Positions 1 through 7,389 of a DNA stretch of 34,590 nt are shown piece after piece. Origin of the DNA: Treponema sp. (lineage in GTDB: Bacteria > Spirochaetota > Spirochaetia > Treponematales > Treponemataceae); assembly GCA_024699235.1 (NCBI GenBank), contig JAILPY010000192.1, positions 1-34,590 of the forward strand, given 5' to 3'. The notes beneath the pieces are model-generated. The model did no database searches and was not told where the DNA came from. It was given only the letters and a program-made list of their open reading frames with translations. A program made the position numbers and the translations under genes. Every line of letters begins with the position of its first letter. The first letter of the stretch is position 1.

Positions 1-548
1 ATGAAAAGGAATGAAATCATTGCTGTTGTCTGGTTTCCTGTAGGATGAAGCACGAACCCAAACTGATTTGCATCTGCAGGCGTAAGGAATGTTGCAGCCA
101 CAACATTTACAAATGATGCAATAACAAGAATCAATACCAGAAGGGCAAAAATGATGAAGAGCTTTTTTGAAGTCTTGCCCATTGAATCCTTAATGATTTC
201 ACCGACAGACTTTCCTTCGTGGCGGATTGAAGCAAAAAGGGAACCGAAGTCCTGAAGGCCGCCGAAGAAGATTCCGCCTACGACACACCATAGGAATACA
301 GGAACCCAGCCGAATACAGCAGCCTGAATAGGACCGTTAATAGGACCGGCACCGGCAATTGATGAGAAGTGATGTCCCATGAGAACTGCAGGCTTTGCAG
401 GAACGTAATCAACGCCGTCAGTCATTTCATTTGCAGGCGTTTTTTTCTTAGGGTCAATGCCCCACTGCTTTGCAAGCCATGATCCATAAAAGACATAGCC
501 GATGAAGAGCAAAGCGATTGCAGCAAGAATGATAAGTAATGCTGTCAT
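1..548 (-). CDS. cstA: Carbon starvation protein CstA family transporter, N-terminal part
   Basis: The reverse strand reads MTALLIILAAIALLFIGY at the start and continues open to the window edge, giving about 182 residues of the N-terminus. The motif HFSSIAGAGPINGPIQA and the following GGLQDFGSLFASIRHEGKS segment are typical of the CstA/BtsT family, multi-pass inner-membrane transporters linked to peptide or pyruvate uptake. The ATG at 546-548 is preceded by an AGGAGG ribosome site in CTAGGAGGAG. The gene lies 59 bases downstream of the 165-aa gene at 608-1105, same strand, and probably shares its promoter. A CitA/CitB-type two-component system sits just upstream, which makes it a plausible regulator. 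The substrate cannot be told from the sequence, and the C-terminal part lies outside the window. Confidence 0.93.
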   Translation of the reverse strand, partial: MTALLIILAAIALLFIGYVFYGSWLAKQWGIDPKKKTPANEMTDGVDYVPAKPAVLMGHHFSSIAGAGPINGPIQAAVFGWVPVFLWCVVGGIFFGGLQDFGSLFASIRHEGKSVGEIIKDSMGKTSKKLFIIFALLVLILVIASFVNVVAATFLTPADANQFGFVLHPTGNQTTAMISFLF

Positions 549-607
549 TTTTTTTCTCCTCCTAGAGAATGGATCCGTTCGGAAACTTAGGGACTTGCCC
601 TACTTCC

Positions 608-1105
608 TCACTGGTCTTTATATGAACGCACAAGCTTTTTCAAGTCTGTCCCAAGCCTGTTTGATACGGCCCGTCCAGTCGAAACCTCATACGCCATTAA
701 CCTAAAATTGCTCCAACCCCAAAGACTGAGGTAATAGGATTTTGAATGCCTGATTCTTTTTATCTGCCTAAAAACTTTCTCTTCGATTTTATCTGCTATG
801 ATTATAAGTGAAACGTCTGAATTCCTATGGCCTGAATACGGCTTTATCCGTGAAAGGCCAGCTTCCCATGCACGGCTGTCAAGTTCTAAAGCCTTTTCTT
901 CTGTGAGCAGAGGCTCTTCTGCAAAAAACACGTATTCATGGGAATCTATATCTGCTATTTTTGCGGCACGGACAAGGACATACTTTTCTGTATGAGAGTG
1001 AAATTCGGCTTCTGCAACGAATGGTGAGTCAACGCCTTCTGTTTTTACTGTGTAATAAGGCTCAAAACTTTGAATAACTTTTTTTAATGCAGGTTGCAAA
1101 TTCAT
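608..1105 (-). CDS. Unrecognised 165-aa soluble protein upstream of cstA
   Basis: An open frame of 165 residues with no signal peptide or membrane segment, so probably cytoplasmic. I do not recognise a family. Visible features are acidic and hydrophobic alternation in the first 110 residues, a basic stretch (KVFRQIKRIRHSK) near residues 110-122, and an aromatic SYYLSLWGWSNFR segment after it. It has a strong sigma70-type promoter 20 bases upstream of the ATG, so it is a real transcription unit, and cstA follows after 59 bases in the same direction. The position between a two-component system and cstA suggests a role tied to CstA (accessory or regulatory), which is inference. No Shine-Dalgarno sequence is obvious before the ATG. 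Confidence 0.75.
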   Translation of the reverse strand: MNLQPALKKVIQSFEPYYTVKTEGVDSPFVAEAEFHSHTEKYVLVRAAKIADIDSHEYVFFAEEPLLTEEKALELDSRAWEAGLSRIKPYSGHRNSDVSLIIIADKIEEKVFRQIKRIRHSKSYYLSLWGWSNFRLMAYEVSTGRAVSNRLGTDLKKLVRSYKDQ

Positions 1106-1124
1106 AGTCGTTAAAATATTTTTA

Positions 1125-1153
1125 ATTATACTGAATTAGCATTTTAGTGTAAA
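1125..1153 (-). promoter_or_regulatory. Sigma70-type promoter for the 165-aa gene and cstA
   Basis: On the minus strand TTTACA (1148-1153) and a perfect TATAAT (1125-1130) are separated by exactly 17 bases. Transcription would start about 1117-1119, giving a 5' leader of roughly a dozen bases before the ATG at 1103-1105. Confidence 0.75.
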
Positions 1154-1162
1154 TAAAATTTA

Positions 1163-1192
1163 TGCATAATTATGCAAATATTGTGTAATATT
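1163..1192. promoter_or_regulatory. Putative operator: palindrome plus adjacent dyad
   Basis: TGCATAATTATGCA (1163-1176) is a perfect 14-bp palindrome beginning 10 bases upstream of the -35 element of the promoter at 1125-1153. Directly next to it is AATATT-GTGT-AATATT (1177-1192). The placement just upstream of -35 is that of an activator site. The response regulator encoded next door (1239-1910) is the obvious candidate ligand, which is inference. Confidence 0.5.
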
Positions 1193-1238
1193 TATCAGAT
1201 TAGAGAATATTAATAATCAGTTTGAAATCAGAAAAGAA

Positions 1239-1910
1239 TCAGCCTTTTTTATAAAGTATGCAGGGCCTGCCGCCTGTTTCGTAATTAATGCTCTGTACGG
1301 CTATTCCATTGTCAACCATGTAGCTCATGTAGTGTCGGACGGTAACGCCAGAAAGCCCTACGTTTTCTGCAATGCTGTCACCGCTAATCCAGCCGCTCTG
1401 CTCTTTTAGATACGAAAGGATCAGCTCCATAGTTTTTTCCTGGATTCCCTTAGGGAAATCTTTTACCACACACTTTTTTGCACTGGTTATAATGCTGTCA
1501 ACGCAATCTTGATCCAGAACGGACGCTCCGTTCAAAGCTGCCTTCTTTGCGTCAAATTTTTCAAGTGCAACCTGAAAGCGCTCATAGGCAAAGGGCTTTA
1601 TAAGGTAATCAATTACGCCAAGATGCATTGTATTTTCAAGGGTGGCCGTATCATTTGCAGCAGTTACCATTATGACTTCTGTATTAAATTTCTTTTCACG
1701 AATCTGCTTTAATGTTTCAACGCCGTCCATAAAAGGCATGTAAACATCCATAATGACAAGGTCTACATTCTCTTTTGAAAGGAATTCAATTGCTTCCTGG
1801 CCGTTCCTGCATGAACCGCACACTGAAAATTGCTTGTTCTTGTGCACATACTGCTCGTTTATCATGGAGACCATTGGGTCATCTTCAACAATCAATACCC
1901 TATAAGACAT
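1239..1910 (-). CDS. CitB/DcuR-type response regulator
   Basis: 223 residues. The N-terminal receiver domain (about 1-120) has the acidic pair D10/D11, phosphoacceptor D55 in VIMDVYMP, and K105 in IKPF. The C-terminal part (about 165-223) is a helix-turn-helix region, GDSIAENVGLSGVTVRHYM, followed by the GGRP wing typical of the CitB/DcuR/MalR group that controls uptake of organic acids. The ATG has a good AGGAGCTGAT ribosome site. It lies 23 bases downstream of the sensor kinase gene and is certainly its partner. It would be phosphorylated by the kinase and bind DNA. Its neighbours suggest control of the cstA unit; the palindrome at 1163-1176 is the most attractive nearby target. Confidence 0.93.
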   Translation of the reverse strand: MSYRVLIVEDDPMVSMINEQYVHKNKQFSVCGSCRNGQEAIEFLSKENVDLVIMDVYMPFMDGVETLKQIREKKFNTEVIMVTAANDTATLENTMHLGVIDYLIKPFAYERFQVALEKFDAKKAALNGASVLDQDCVDSIITSAKKCVVKDFPKGIQEKTMELILSYLKEQSGWISGDSIAENVGLSGVTVRHYMSYMVDNGIAVQSINYETGGRPCILYKKG

Positions 1911-1933
1911 ATCAGCTCCTAGTTATGCTATGC

Positions 1934-3580
1934 TTAATCCTGCCTAAAGCTTACTATAAAGCAGGTTCCTGTTCCAGACTGAGATTCAAATGATATAGTT
2001 CCTCCAAGGCTTTCTACCAGTTGCTTTGTATGATACAGGCCTACTCCGCGCCCTGTTCCTTTTGTGGAAAATCCGTTTTCAAACACGTGGCCCTTTATTT
2101 CATCAGGAATGCCGCAGCCTTTATCAGTTACTGAAATCAGAAGTTCTCCAGGCTTTGTAAATGCACCGAAAATCAATTCTCTGGAGGAAGCATTGCCCAC
2201 TGTATCTAGGGAAACCTTCATGTTCATTGCGTCAAGGGCATTGTCTATAAGATTTCCAACTATAGTAACAAGGGCTTCTGAAGGCAGCTGGATGTCTGAA
2301 TCTTTAAAATGTAGTCCTTCCTTTAATATGAACTTTACATTGCATTCAGATGCCCTGGCAATCTTTCCTATCAAAAGGGCGGCAAAAGATGGATTATCAA
2401 CAGAATGCATGACCTTGCTGAGGGTTTCCCTCTGTATTATGGAAATATTTTCTATATAAGATACGGCCTTGTCATATTCGCCTATCTGTATTAAGCCCAG
2501 TATTACATGCAGCTTATTTGTGAAATCATGGTTATTGGCCCTCATGGAATCTACAAGATACTTTGTTCCTGACAGATCTTCCATAAGCTTTATATATTCC
2601 GTACGGTCATGGATAATTGCTACGGCTCCGTTAATGTCATTCCCTTTCTTTACAGGAATGCAGTCTATCAGGAGTTCTGTTCCGTTATCAGTCTTTTCCT
2701 GAAGTCCGGAAGACGTCTGCCCTGTCTGAAGGGTTTTGCTCAAGAATTTTTCAACGAACACATTTTCTGCAATAAGATTTATTTTTTCGTTTTTATCGCT
2801 GTCCAGTACTTTCTTTGCAACGCCGTTCATAAACTGAATGTTCTTTTGCTCGTCTACGGCCACTATTCCATCGTGTATAGATTCCAGAATATTATCCCGG
2901 ATGGTAAACATGGAAGAAAATGTATCCGGCTCATAGCCCAGGAGCTTTTGCTTTATGCGCCGTGAAAATGTGCTGGAAATTAAAATTTCAATAAGGATGG
3001 CAGCTATGGTTACGGCCATGAACAGGAGTATTGTTTTTTCGGTTACTGAATGTATTGAGGTTTTCAGTATTATCGTCATGATAAAGCCGTTATATTCACC
3101 ATTGTCGTCATAAATTGCAGAGTAGGTGCGCCTCTGAGGACCTGAAGGTCCGTTCTCGTCCACTACGTGAAAGGCTATATCCTTATCCTGAAAGTTCGGA
3201 AGGGTTCCGTCAAACTCATTTCCTATAAGGCCATTGTTCGTATGGTACAGCCTGATGTTTTTAGAATCTACTATAGAAATGACATCTACATTAGGAAGTT
3301 CGTTGCAGACACCGTTAAAATACTTACAGAATTCATCGCAAGGAAGATTTTTTGTAAATCTGTAAAGGCGGGAAATCAAGTCTGCCGTATTAAGAAGGTT
3401 CTGGTCAACGGCCTGAGCATTTGCATGTAAGTTTATGAAAGCGCCGCCGAAACTCAACAGAATTGTAATGACGACAATCAGAAACAGATGAGTCCGCTGC
3501 ATTTCCTTTCTAATGGTGTTTAAAGAGCCTTTCTTGGCGTTTTTTTCGTACTTCACTCTTTTACTATAGCAGATTTTCAA
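1934..3580 (-). CDS. CitA/DcuS-type sensor histidine kinase
   Basis: 548 residues from a TTG at 3578-3580. TM1 spans about residues 31-50, an extracytoplasmic sensor region about 51-180 contains three close cysteines (C81, C85, C92), and TM2 spans about 183-203. A PAS domain follows (about 225-330), then the phosphoacceptor histidine in RANNHDFTNKLH (H351) and an ATPase domain with VGNLIDNALDAM and DKGCGIP. This is the class of kinase that senses citrate, C4-dicarboxylates or related acids. The start is uncertain: there is no good ribosome site at the TTG. A GTG at codon 9 and an ATG at codon 28 (3497-3499) are alternatives, the last one placing TM1 almost at the N-terminus. It precedes the response regulator in one operon. 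Confidence 0.92.
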   Translation of the reverse strand: MKICYSKRVKYEKNAKKGSLNTIRKEMQRTHLFLIVVITILLSFGGAFINLHANAQAVDQNLLNTADLISRLYRFTKNLPCDEFCKYFNGVCNELPNVDVISIVDSKNIRLYHTNNGLIGNEFDGTLPNFQDKDIAFHVVDENGPSGPQRRTYSAIYDDNGEYNGFIMTIILKTSIHSVTEKTILLFMAVTIAAILIEILISSTFSRRIKQKLLGYEPDTFSSMFTIRDNILESIHDGIVAVDEQKNIQFMNGVAKKVLDSDKNEKINLIAENVFVEKFLSKTLQTGQTSSGLQEKTDNGTELLIDCIPVKKGNDINGAVAIIHDRTEYIKLMEDLSGTKYLVDSMRANNHDFTNKLHVILGLIQIGEYDKAVSYIENISIIQRETLSKVMHSVDNPSFAALLIGKIARASECNVKFILKEGLHFKDSDIQLPSEALVTIVGNLIDNALDAMNMKVSLDTVGNASSRELIFGAFTKPGELLISVTDKGCGIPDEIKGHVFENGFSTKGTGRGVGLYHTKQLVESLGGTISFESQSGTGTCFIVSFRQD

Positions 3581-3650
3581 TTTTCCAAAACCTTTTTTAA
3601 GTAAAAAAAGGGCCGGATTTACAGAAATTATTTTTTATATTTCAAAAAAA

Positions 3651-3678
3651 TTGTAATTTTCCTGCGATTCAGTATGAT
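3651..3678 (+). promoter_or_regulatory. Promoter of the PQ-loop/SGNH fusion gene
   Basis: TTGTAA (3651-3656) and TATGAT (3673-3678) are separated by 16 bases. The -10 element covers the upstream in-frame ATG at 3674, so transcripts from this promoter could not use that ATG. This supports the downstream start at 3731. Confidence 0.6.
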
Positions 3679-3730
3679 AAAGACAGTAAAAAAAAGAGCA
3701 GGTTTTGAAATGCCGCTCTGGAGGAATGAA

Positions 3731-4603
3731 ATGGGTTCGTTATTTGAAACAGCAATGCTGGTATGTTTTGGTTTTTCATGGCCATTGAATGTAATCAAGG
3801 CATATAAGGCAAAATCGGCAAAAGGTACAAGCTTGGCTTTTATCCTTTTGATTATCACTGGCTATTTGGCTGGTATTACGGCAAAGTTCATCAACAATCA
3901 GATGAATTACGTTTTGCTCGTATACTTCTTAAACCTTGTAATTGTGCTAACAAACTTAGCTATATATTTCAGAAATCGTTCATTAGACAGGAGGACAGAG
4001 ATTATGATTAGAACTAACAATGAAGCAAATGACGCAGTAATCCTTTTCGGAGGCGCTGCAGACAAAGAGATTCCAGTTGCAGAAATTGCACAGAGCTATG
4101 AGTTCAACTTTAAGATGTACAACAGAAGTACTTTCAATCTTTCACTGAAAGATGCTAAGAAAGTATTCTCTGAAAAGGTTGAATCTATGAATCCTGAAGC
4201 TATCATACTTCACATTGGTTCTAATGATATCGACCTGTTCAACAGAAACTCTGCAGAATTCGACATCAAATACATTGACTTGATTGCTTCAATCAAAAAG
4301 ACAAACAAAGAAAGAAGAATTGCCCTTGTTTCTAACATTGACAGCTCTAACCACCATGCCTTTGATGAAATGAACCGCCACATTAAGGCAATTGCAGATT
4401 CTGAGCACTGTACATTCGTAGACATTAACAATGCAAAGCTCTGGAACCCAGAAAGCACAAAGAAGCTTATGTCCTTTATGTACAACATCGGATTCGACCA
4501 GCCGCTCAACATCAAAAAGCCACTGGGAGACATTTCAGAAATCCTTTACAGCTATGCATATCAGAACGGCATTCTCCATGCTGTTGAAAGCCAGGCTGTA
4601 TAA
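3731..4603 (+). CDS. PQ-loop-like membrane domain fused to degenerate SGNH-hydrolase-like domain
   Basis: 290 residues from the ATG at 3731, chosen because GGAGG lies six bases upstream and the promoter overlaps the earlier in-frame ATG at 3674. Residues 1-82 form three membrane helices with the FSWPLNVIKAYKAKSAKGTS motif of small PQ-loop (MtN3/SWEET-like) proteins, which are normally free-standing at about this size. After a basic linker (residues 81-100), residues 101-290 look like an SGNH/GDSL fold: the GSND block III motif is clear at 163-166 in ILHIGSNDID. The expected GDS block I is replaced by FGGAAD (106-111), so the nucleophilic serine is missing, and no DxxH block V is visible near the C-terminus. 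The domain is therefore probably cytoplasmic and non-catalytic or binding-only. Function unknown. It is a single-gene unit with its own promoter and terminator. Confidence 0.85.
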   Translation: MGSLFETAMLVCFGFSWPLNVIKAYKAKSAKGTSLAFILLIITGYLAGITAKFINNQMNYVLLVYFLNLVIVLTNLAIYFRNRSLDRRTEIMIRTNNEANDAVILFGGAADKEIPVAEIAQSYEFNFKMYNRSTFNLSLKDAKKVFSEKVESMNPEAIILHIGSNDIDLFNRNSAEFDIKYIDLIASIKKTNKERRIALVSNIDSSNHHAFDEMNRHIKAIADSEHCTFVDINNAKLWNPESTKKLMSFMYNIGFDQPLNIKKPLGDISEILYSYAYQNGILHAVESQAV

Positions 4604-4626
4604 AAAAATAATATAAGTAAAAAAAT

Positions 4627-4657
4627 AACCCGTTGGAAACAACGGGTTTTTTATTTT
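4627..4657 (+). terminator. Rho-independent terminator
   Basis: A perfect 9-bp stem AACCCGTTG / CAACGGGTT (4627-4635 and 4640-4648) with a GAAA loop, followed by TTTTATTTT. It lies 23 bases after the stop of the PQ-loop/SGNH gene. Confidence 0.92.
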
Positions 4658-4681
4658 CAATTTAACGTGAACTTTTATCGC

Positions 4682-5308
4682 TTATGCAGGCTTTTCTTCT
4701 TTCCGTTCAATATAAGTTACTAATACATACACTAAAAAACCTGCAAAGGTACAGACCAGACGGTCAAGCATAGTTACTGGCATACGGGCAATAAAGCATG
4801 AAATAAAAGTACTGATGTTCTCTCCTAGAAAAGCCTTTACATAACTTTCAACAGGAGACTTATATGCCATTCCTTCAAATACAATTAGGTCAAGGCTTTC
4901 AACCGCACCTCCGACAAAACTTGATGCAAAAGTAGAAACCAGAGATATAAGGATTAGGTAAAGTACTGTTACCTTAATGCTCATCCTAAATTCATCTTTT
5001 TTTCTTGAAAAAATCCATGTACAAAACACTATAGCAATCCCACAAAGAAAATAAAGCATTTCCCACGGATATACAGCATTTTCATGAGCAATTGCAAATG
5101 AAACAGTCCTTATGACATTAAACGCAAATGCTACCGCTAAGCCAGGAACAAGCCCTGCATAAAATGTAATTGCAACGGTACCAACAGTGTCCAAAAACAA
5201 AGGAACTTGCAGCGCATCAGAAAAACATATTACAAAAGCAAAATTAACTATTTCTGCCAGAATACATGCAAATACAATACGTCCAATTGCCAAAGTTTTT
5301 TCATTCAT
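4682..5308 (-). CDS. Six-helix membrane protein, ECF transporter S-component-like
   Basis: 208 residues with about six hydrophobic helices. LFLDTVGTVAITFYAGLVPG near residues 37-56 and a later DRLVCTFAGFLVYVLV helix resemble integral membrane substrate-binding (S) components of energy-coupling factor vitamin transporters and related membrane sensor domains. No ECF ATPase or T component is nearby, so if it is an S component it would share a housekeeping ECF module. The ATG at 5306-5308 has no ribosome site and lies six bases from a perfect extended -10 element, suggesting a leaderless mRNA. The family assignment is tentative; a general membrane protein of unknown function is the alternative. 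Confidence 0.55.
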   Translation of the reverse strand: MNEKTLAIGRIVFACILAEIVNFAFVICFSDALQVPLFLDTVGTVAITFYAGLVPGLAVAFAFNVIRTVSFAIAHENAVYPWEMLYFLCGIAIVFCTWIFSRKKDEFRMSIKVTVLYLILISLVSTFASSFVGGAVESLDLIVFEGMAYKSPVESYVKAFLGENISTFISCFIARMPVTMLDRLVCTFAGFLVYVLVTYIERKEEKPA

Positions 5309-5314
5309 GCAAGT

Positions 5315-5323
5315 ATTATATCA
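5315..5323 (-). promoter_or_regulatory. Extended -10 promoter, apparently leaderless
   Basis: The minus strand reads TGATATAAT (TGN plus perfect TATAAT) with the -10 at 5315-5320, separated by only six bases from the ATG at 5306-5308. No convincing -35 is seen, as expected for an extended -10 promoter. Transcription would begin at or within a base or two of the start codon. Confidence 0.55.
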
Positions 5324-5350
5324 CTAAATATAATATTTGCACTAAAGATA

Positions 5351-5371
5351 ACGCACAAAAAAACTGTGCGT
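5351..5371 (-). terminator. Hairpin after the APE operon, weak terminator candidate
   Basis: ACGCACA (5351-5357) pairs with TGTGCGT (5365-5371) across an A/T-only loop. It sits 18 bases past the stop of the last APE-like gene and may end that transcript. The tail on the minus strand (TATCTTTAG) is only moderately T-rich. Confidence 0.4.
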
Positions 5372-5389
5372 CAGTCTTTCAGGCATACG

Positions 5390-6655
5390 TTATATTTTAT
5401 GAAAAATCAGAGAAGTATTGATGCCGCCGAATGCAAAATTGTTTGACATGACATATTCTGCCTCAATAAGCCTGCCTTCACCCTTTATGTAATCAAGGCT
5501 GCCGCATTCTCCGTCAACATTTTTAAGATTAAGAGTTGGGTGAAACCAGCCTTCCCGCATCATGTTGACAGAACACCATGCTTCTATGGCTCCGCAAGCA
5601 CCGAGAGTATGGCCTATAAAGCTTTTTGTAGAACTGATTGGAACAGACCTCTGGAAAACAGAATAAGTTGCCTGAGTTTCTGCAATGTCGCCTGCATGAG
5701 TTGCTGTTCCATGAGCGTTTATATAAGAAATGCATTCTTTATCTATTCCAGCATTTTGAATGGCAAGTTCCATAGCCTGGGCCATTGTCTCTCTGTTAGG
5801 GTTTGTAATATGGGTGCCATCTGCATTAGTCCCAAAGCCTGCAACTTCTGCATATATTTTTGCACCACGGCTGACGGCATGTTCCATATCTTCCAGAATG
5901 AGTGTGCCGGCACCTTCTCCAATCACAAGTCCATCCCTGTCTTTGTCAAAAGGGCGAGGTTCTGTTTCTGGCATATCATTTAAAATTGCCGTAGCTCCCA
6001 TAGTATCAAATACAGCGGCATCTGGAGAAACTAATTCCTCAGCGCCGCCTGCAATCATAATATCCTGCATGCCATTTGCAATTGCTTCATAGGCATAGCC
6101 GATAGACTGACTGCCCGAAGTGCATGCAGTATTTGTCGTGATAATTCTTCCGCGGATCCCATAGTAAACGCTTAGGTTTGCTGCACATGTTTGGGGCATG
6201 CACTTTATGTATGTCTGAGAATCTATTTTTGACGTATCATTATGGGCAATCATTGCATAAAGGCTTACGATTGAGTCCATGCTTCCCATGCAAGAACCGT
6301 ATGCTATTCCTGTTCTTCCGGCTCTAAGTTCTTCTGATGCTTGACCATCATCATCCATAAACCCAGCCATTTTTAGAGCCCTGTCTGTTGCAACCAAAGA
6401 AAGCAGGGCAACCCTTCCCATTCCTCTAATCTTCTTACGCGGATAAGATGGCAATTCCTTTACGTACGGACAGGCAAGCCTTGTATTCATTAAATTAAAT
6501 GCATCCCATTCTTTCATGTATACAATGCAGTTTTTATTAGACTTTAAAGTTAAAAAAGCTTCCTGCCAGTCATCTCCAAGGGCACTAAGCATGCCCCCTC
6601 CTGTAATGACAACTCGGCGCTTTCCGTCATGACGCAGATATTTTTCAGAACTCAT
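5390..6655 (-). CDS. apeR: Beta-ketoacyl-ACP synthase (ApeR-like)
   Basis: 421 residues, full length for a FabF-type ketosynthase. The catalytic triad is intact: Cys178 in TNTACTSGS, His315 in NAHGTATH and His349 in KSFIGHTLGA (with Lys344). It catalyses decarboxylative condensation of malonyl-ACP with an acyl-ACP. The start is an ATG overlapping the TGA of the ketoreductase gene (ATGA) with GGTGGA upstream. It is the last gene of the 12-gene operon, the position ApeR holds in characterised aryl polyene clusters, where it is the second ketosynthase beside ApeO. A generic FabF of membrane fatty acid synthesis is the alternative, but the operon context argues for a dedicated enzyme. Confidence 0.9.
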   Translation of the reverse strand: MSSEKYLRHDGKRRVVITGGGMLSALGDDWQEAFLTLKSNKNCIVYMKEWDAFNLMNTRLACPYVKELPSYPRKKIRGMGRVALLSLVATDRALKMAGFMDDDGQASEELRAGRTGIAYGSCMGSMDSIVSLYAMIAHNDTSKIDSQTYIKCMPQTCAANLSVYYGIRGRIITTNTACTSGSQSIGYAYEAIANGMQDIMIAGGAEELVSPDAAVFDTMGATAILNDMPETEPRPFDKDRDGLVIGEGAGTLILEDMEHAVSRGAKIYAEVAGFGTNADGTHITNPNRETMAQAMELAIQNAGIDKECISYINAHGTATHAGDIAETQATYSVFQRSVPISSTKSFIGHTLGACGAIEAWCSVNMMREGWFHPTLNLKNVDGECGSLDYIKGEGRLIEAEYVMSNNFAFGGINTSLIFHKI

Positions 6656-7389
6656 ACCATTCCACCATTTACAGAAATTACTTGCCGCGTAATATAGCCA
6701 GCCTGCTCAGAAAGTAAAAATACAGCAAGCGATGCAACTTCTTCAGGCTTACCAAGTCTTTTCATTGGAATTGCAGGCAGGATTGCATCGAGGGGCAGGT
6801 CTTTTATCATATCAGTTTCAATTACACCTGGAGCAATTGAATTTACTGTAATATGCCTGCTTGCAAGTTCTACGGCAAGAGCCTTTGAAGCTCCTATAAG
6901 CCCTGCCTTTGAAGCACTGTAATTTGTCTGTCCTCGGTTTCCGGCAATACCGCTTACTGAGGATACCGTTATTATGCGTCCTGCCTTTTTCCTGCACATC
7001 GGCATTACAAGAGGCTGGACGACATTATAAAAGCTATCAAGATTTGTATGCACAACGCTGTCCCATTCGTCTCCGGAAAGTCCTGCAAAAGTGCCGTCGT
7101 GAGTAACGCCTGCATTGCTTACAACTCCCCACATTGCACCATGCTTTTCTGTAAGGGCATCAAGCTTATTTTTGCAATCTTCACGGTCTGTTATGTCAAA
7201 TTGGATCAATTCTCCTGTTCCATTTTCTGATTGAATCTGGGTCAAAACCTTTTCAGCACTGTCTTTTCCATGGTTATAATGGATAAAGACATAATACCCT
7301 GCCCTAGCACAAGCCAGTGCAATGGAACTTCCTATGCCGCCACTGGCACCAGTTACAAGAACTTTTTTCAAATTTAATTCATCTGACAT
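6652..7389 (-). CDS. apeQ: 3-ketoacyl-ACP reductase, FabG/SDR type (ApeQ-like)
   Basis: 245 residues from the ATG at 7387-7389, chosen because GAAGGAAGC lies seven bases upstream and SDR proteins begin just before this point; the open frame itself extends 33 codons further. Classical short-chain dehydrogenase: NADP-binding TGASGGIGS at about 14-22, NAG motif in SNAGVTHDG, and the Ser144-Tyr157-Lys161 catalytic set (NYSASKAG). It would reduce the beta-keto group of each elongated intermediate before dehydration. The start lies inside the upstream ketosynthase-dehydratase gene (16-base overlap) and the stop overlaps the next gene by four bases, so it is translationally coupled on both sides. 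Confidence 0.9.
   Translation of the reverse strand: MSDELNLKKVLVTGASGGIGSSIALACARAGYYVFIHYNHGKDSAEKVLTQIQSENGTGELIQFDITDREDCKNKLDALTEKHGAMWGVVSNAGVTHDGTFAGLSGDEWDSVVHTNLDSFYNVVQPLVMPMCRKKAGRIITVSSVSGIAGNRGQTNYSASKAGLIGASKALAVELASRHITVNSIAPGVIETDMIKDLPLDAILPAIPMKRLGKPEEVASLAVFLLSEQAGYITRQVISVNGGMV

Noticed and set aside
2064..2965. Plus-strand open frames opposite the sensor kinase
   Set aside because: Shadow frames of the kinase gene; Ser/Phe-rich translations without any domain.
3674..3730. Upstream ATG (3674) as the start of the PQ-loop/SGNH gene
   Set aside because: It overlaps the -10 element and lacks a ribosome site, whereas the ATG at 3731 has GGAGG six bases upstream and matches the family N-terminus.
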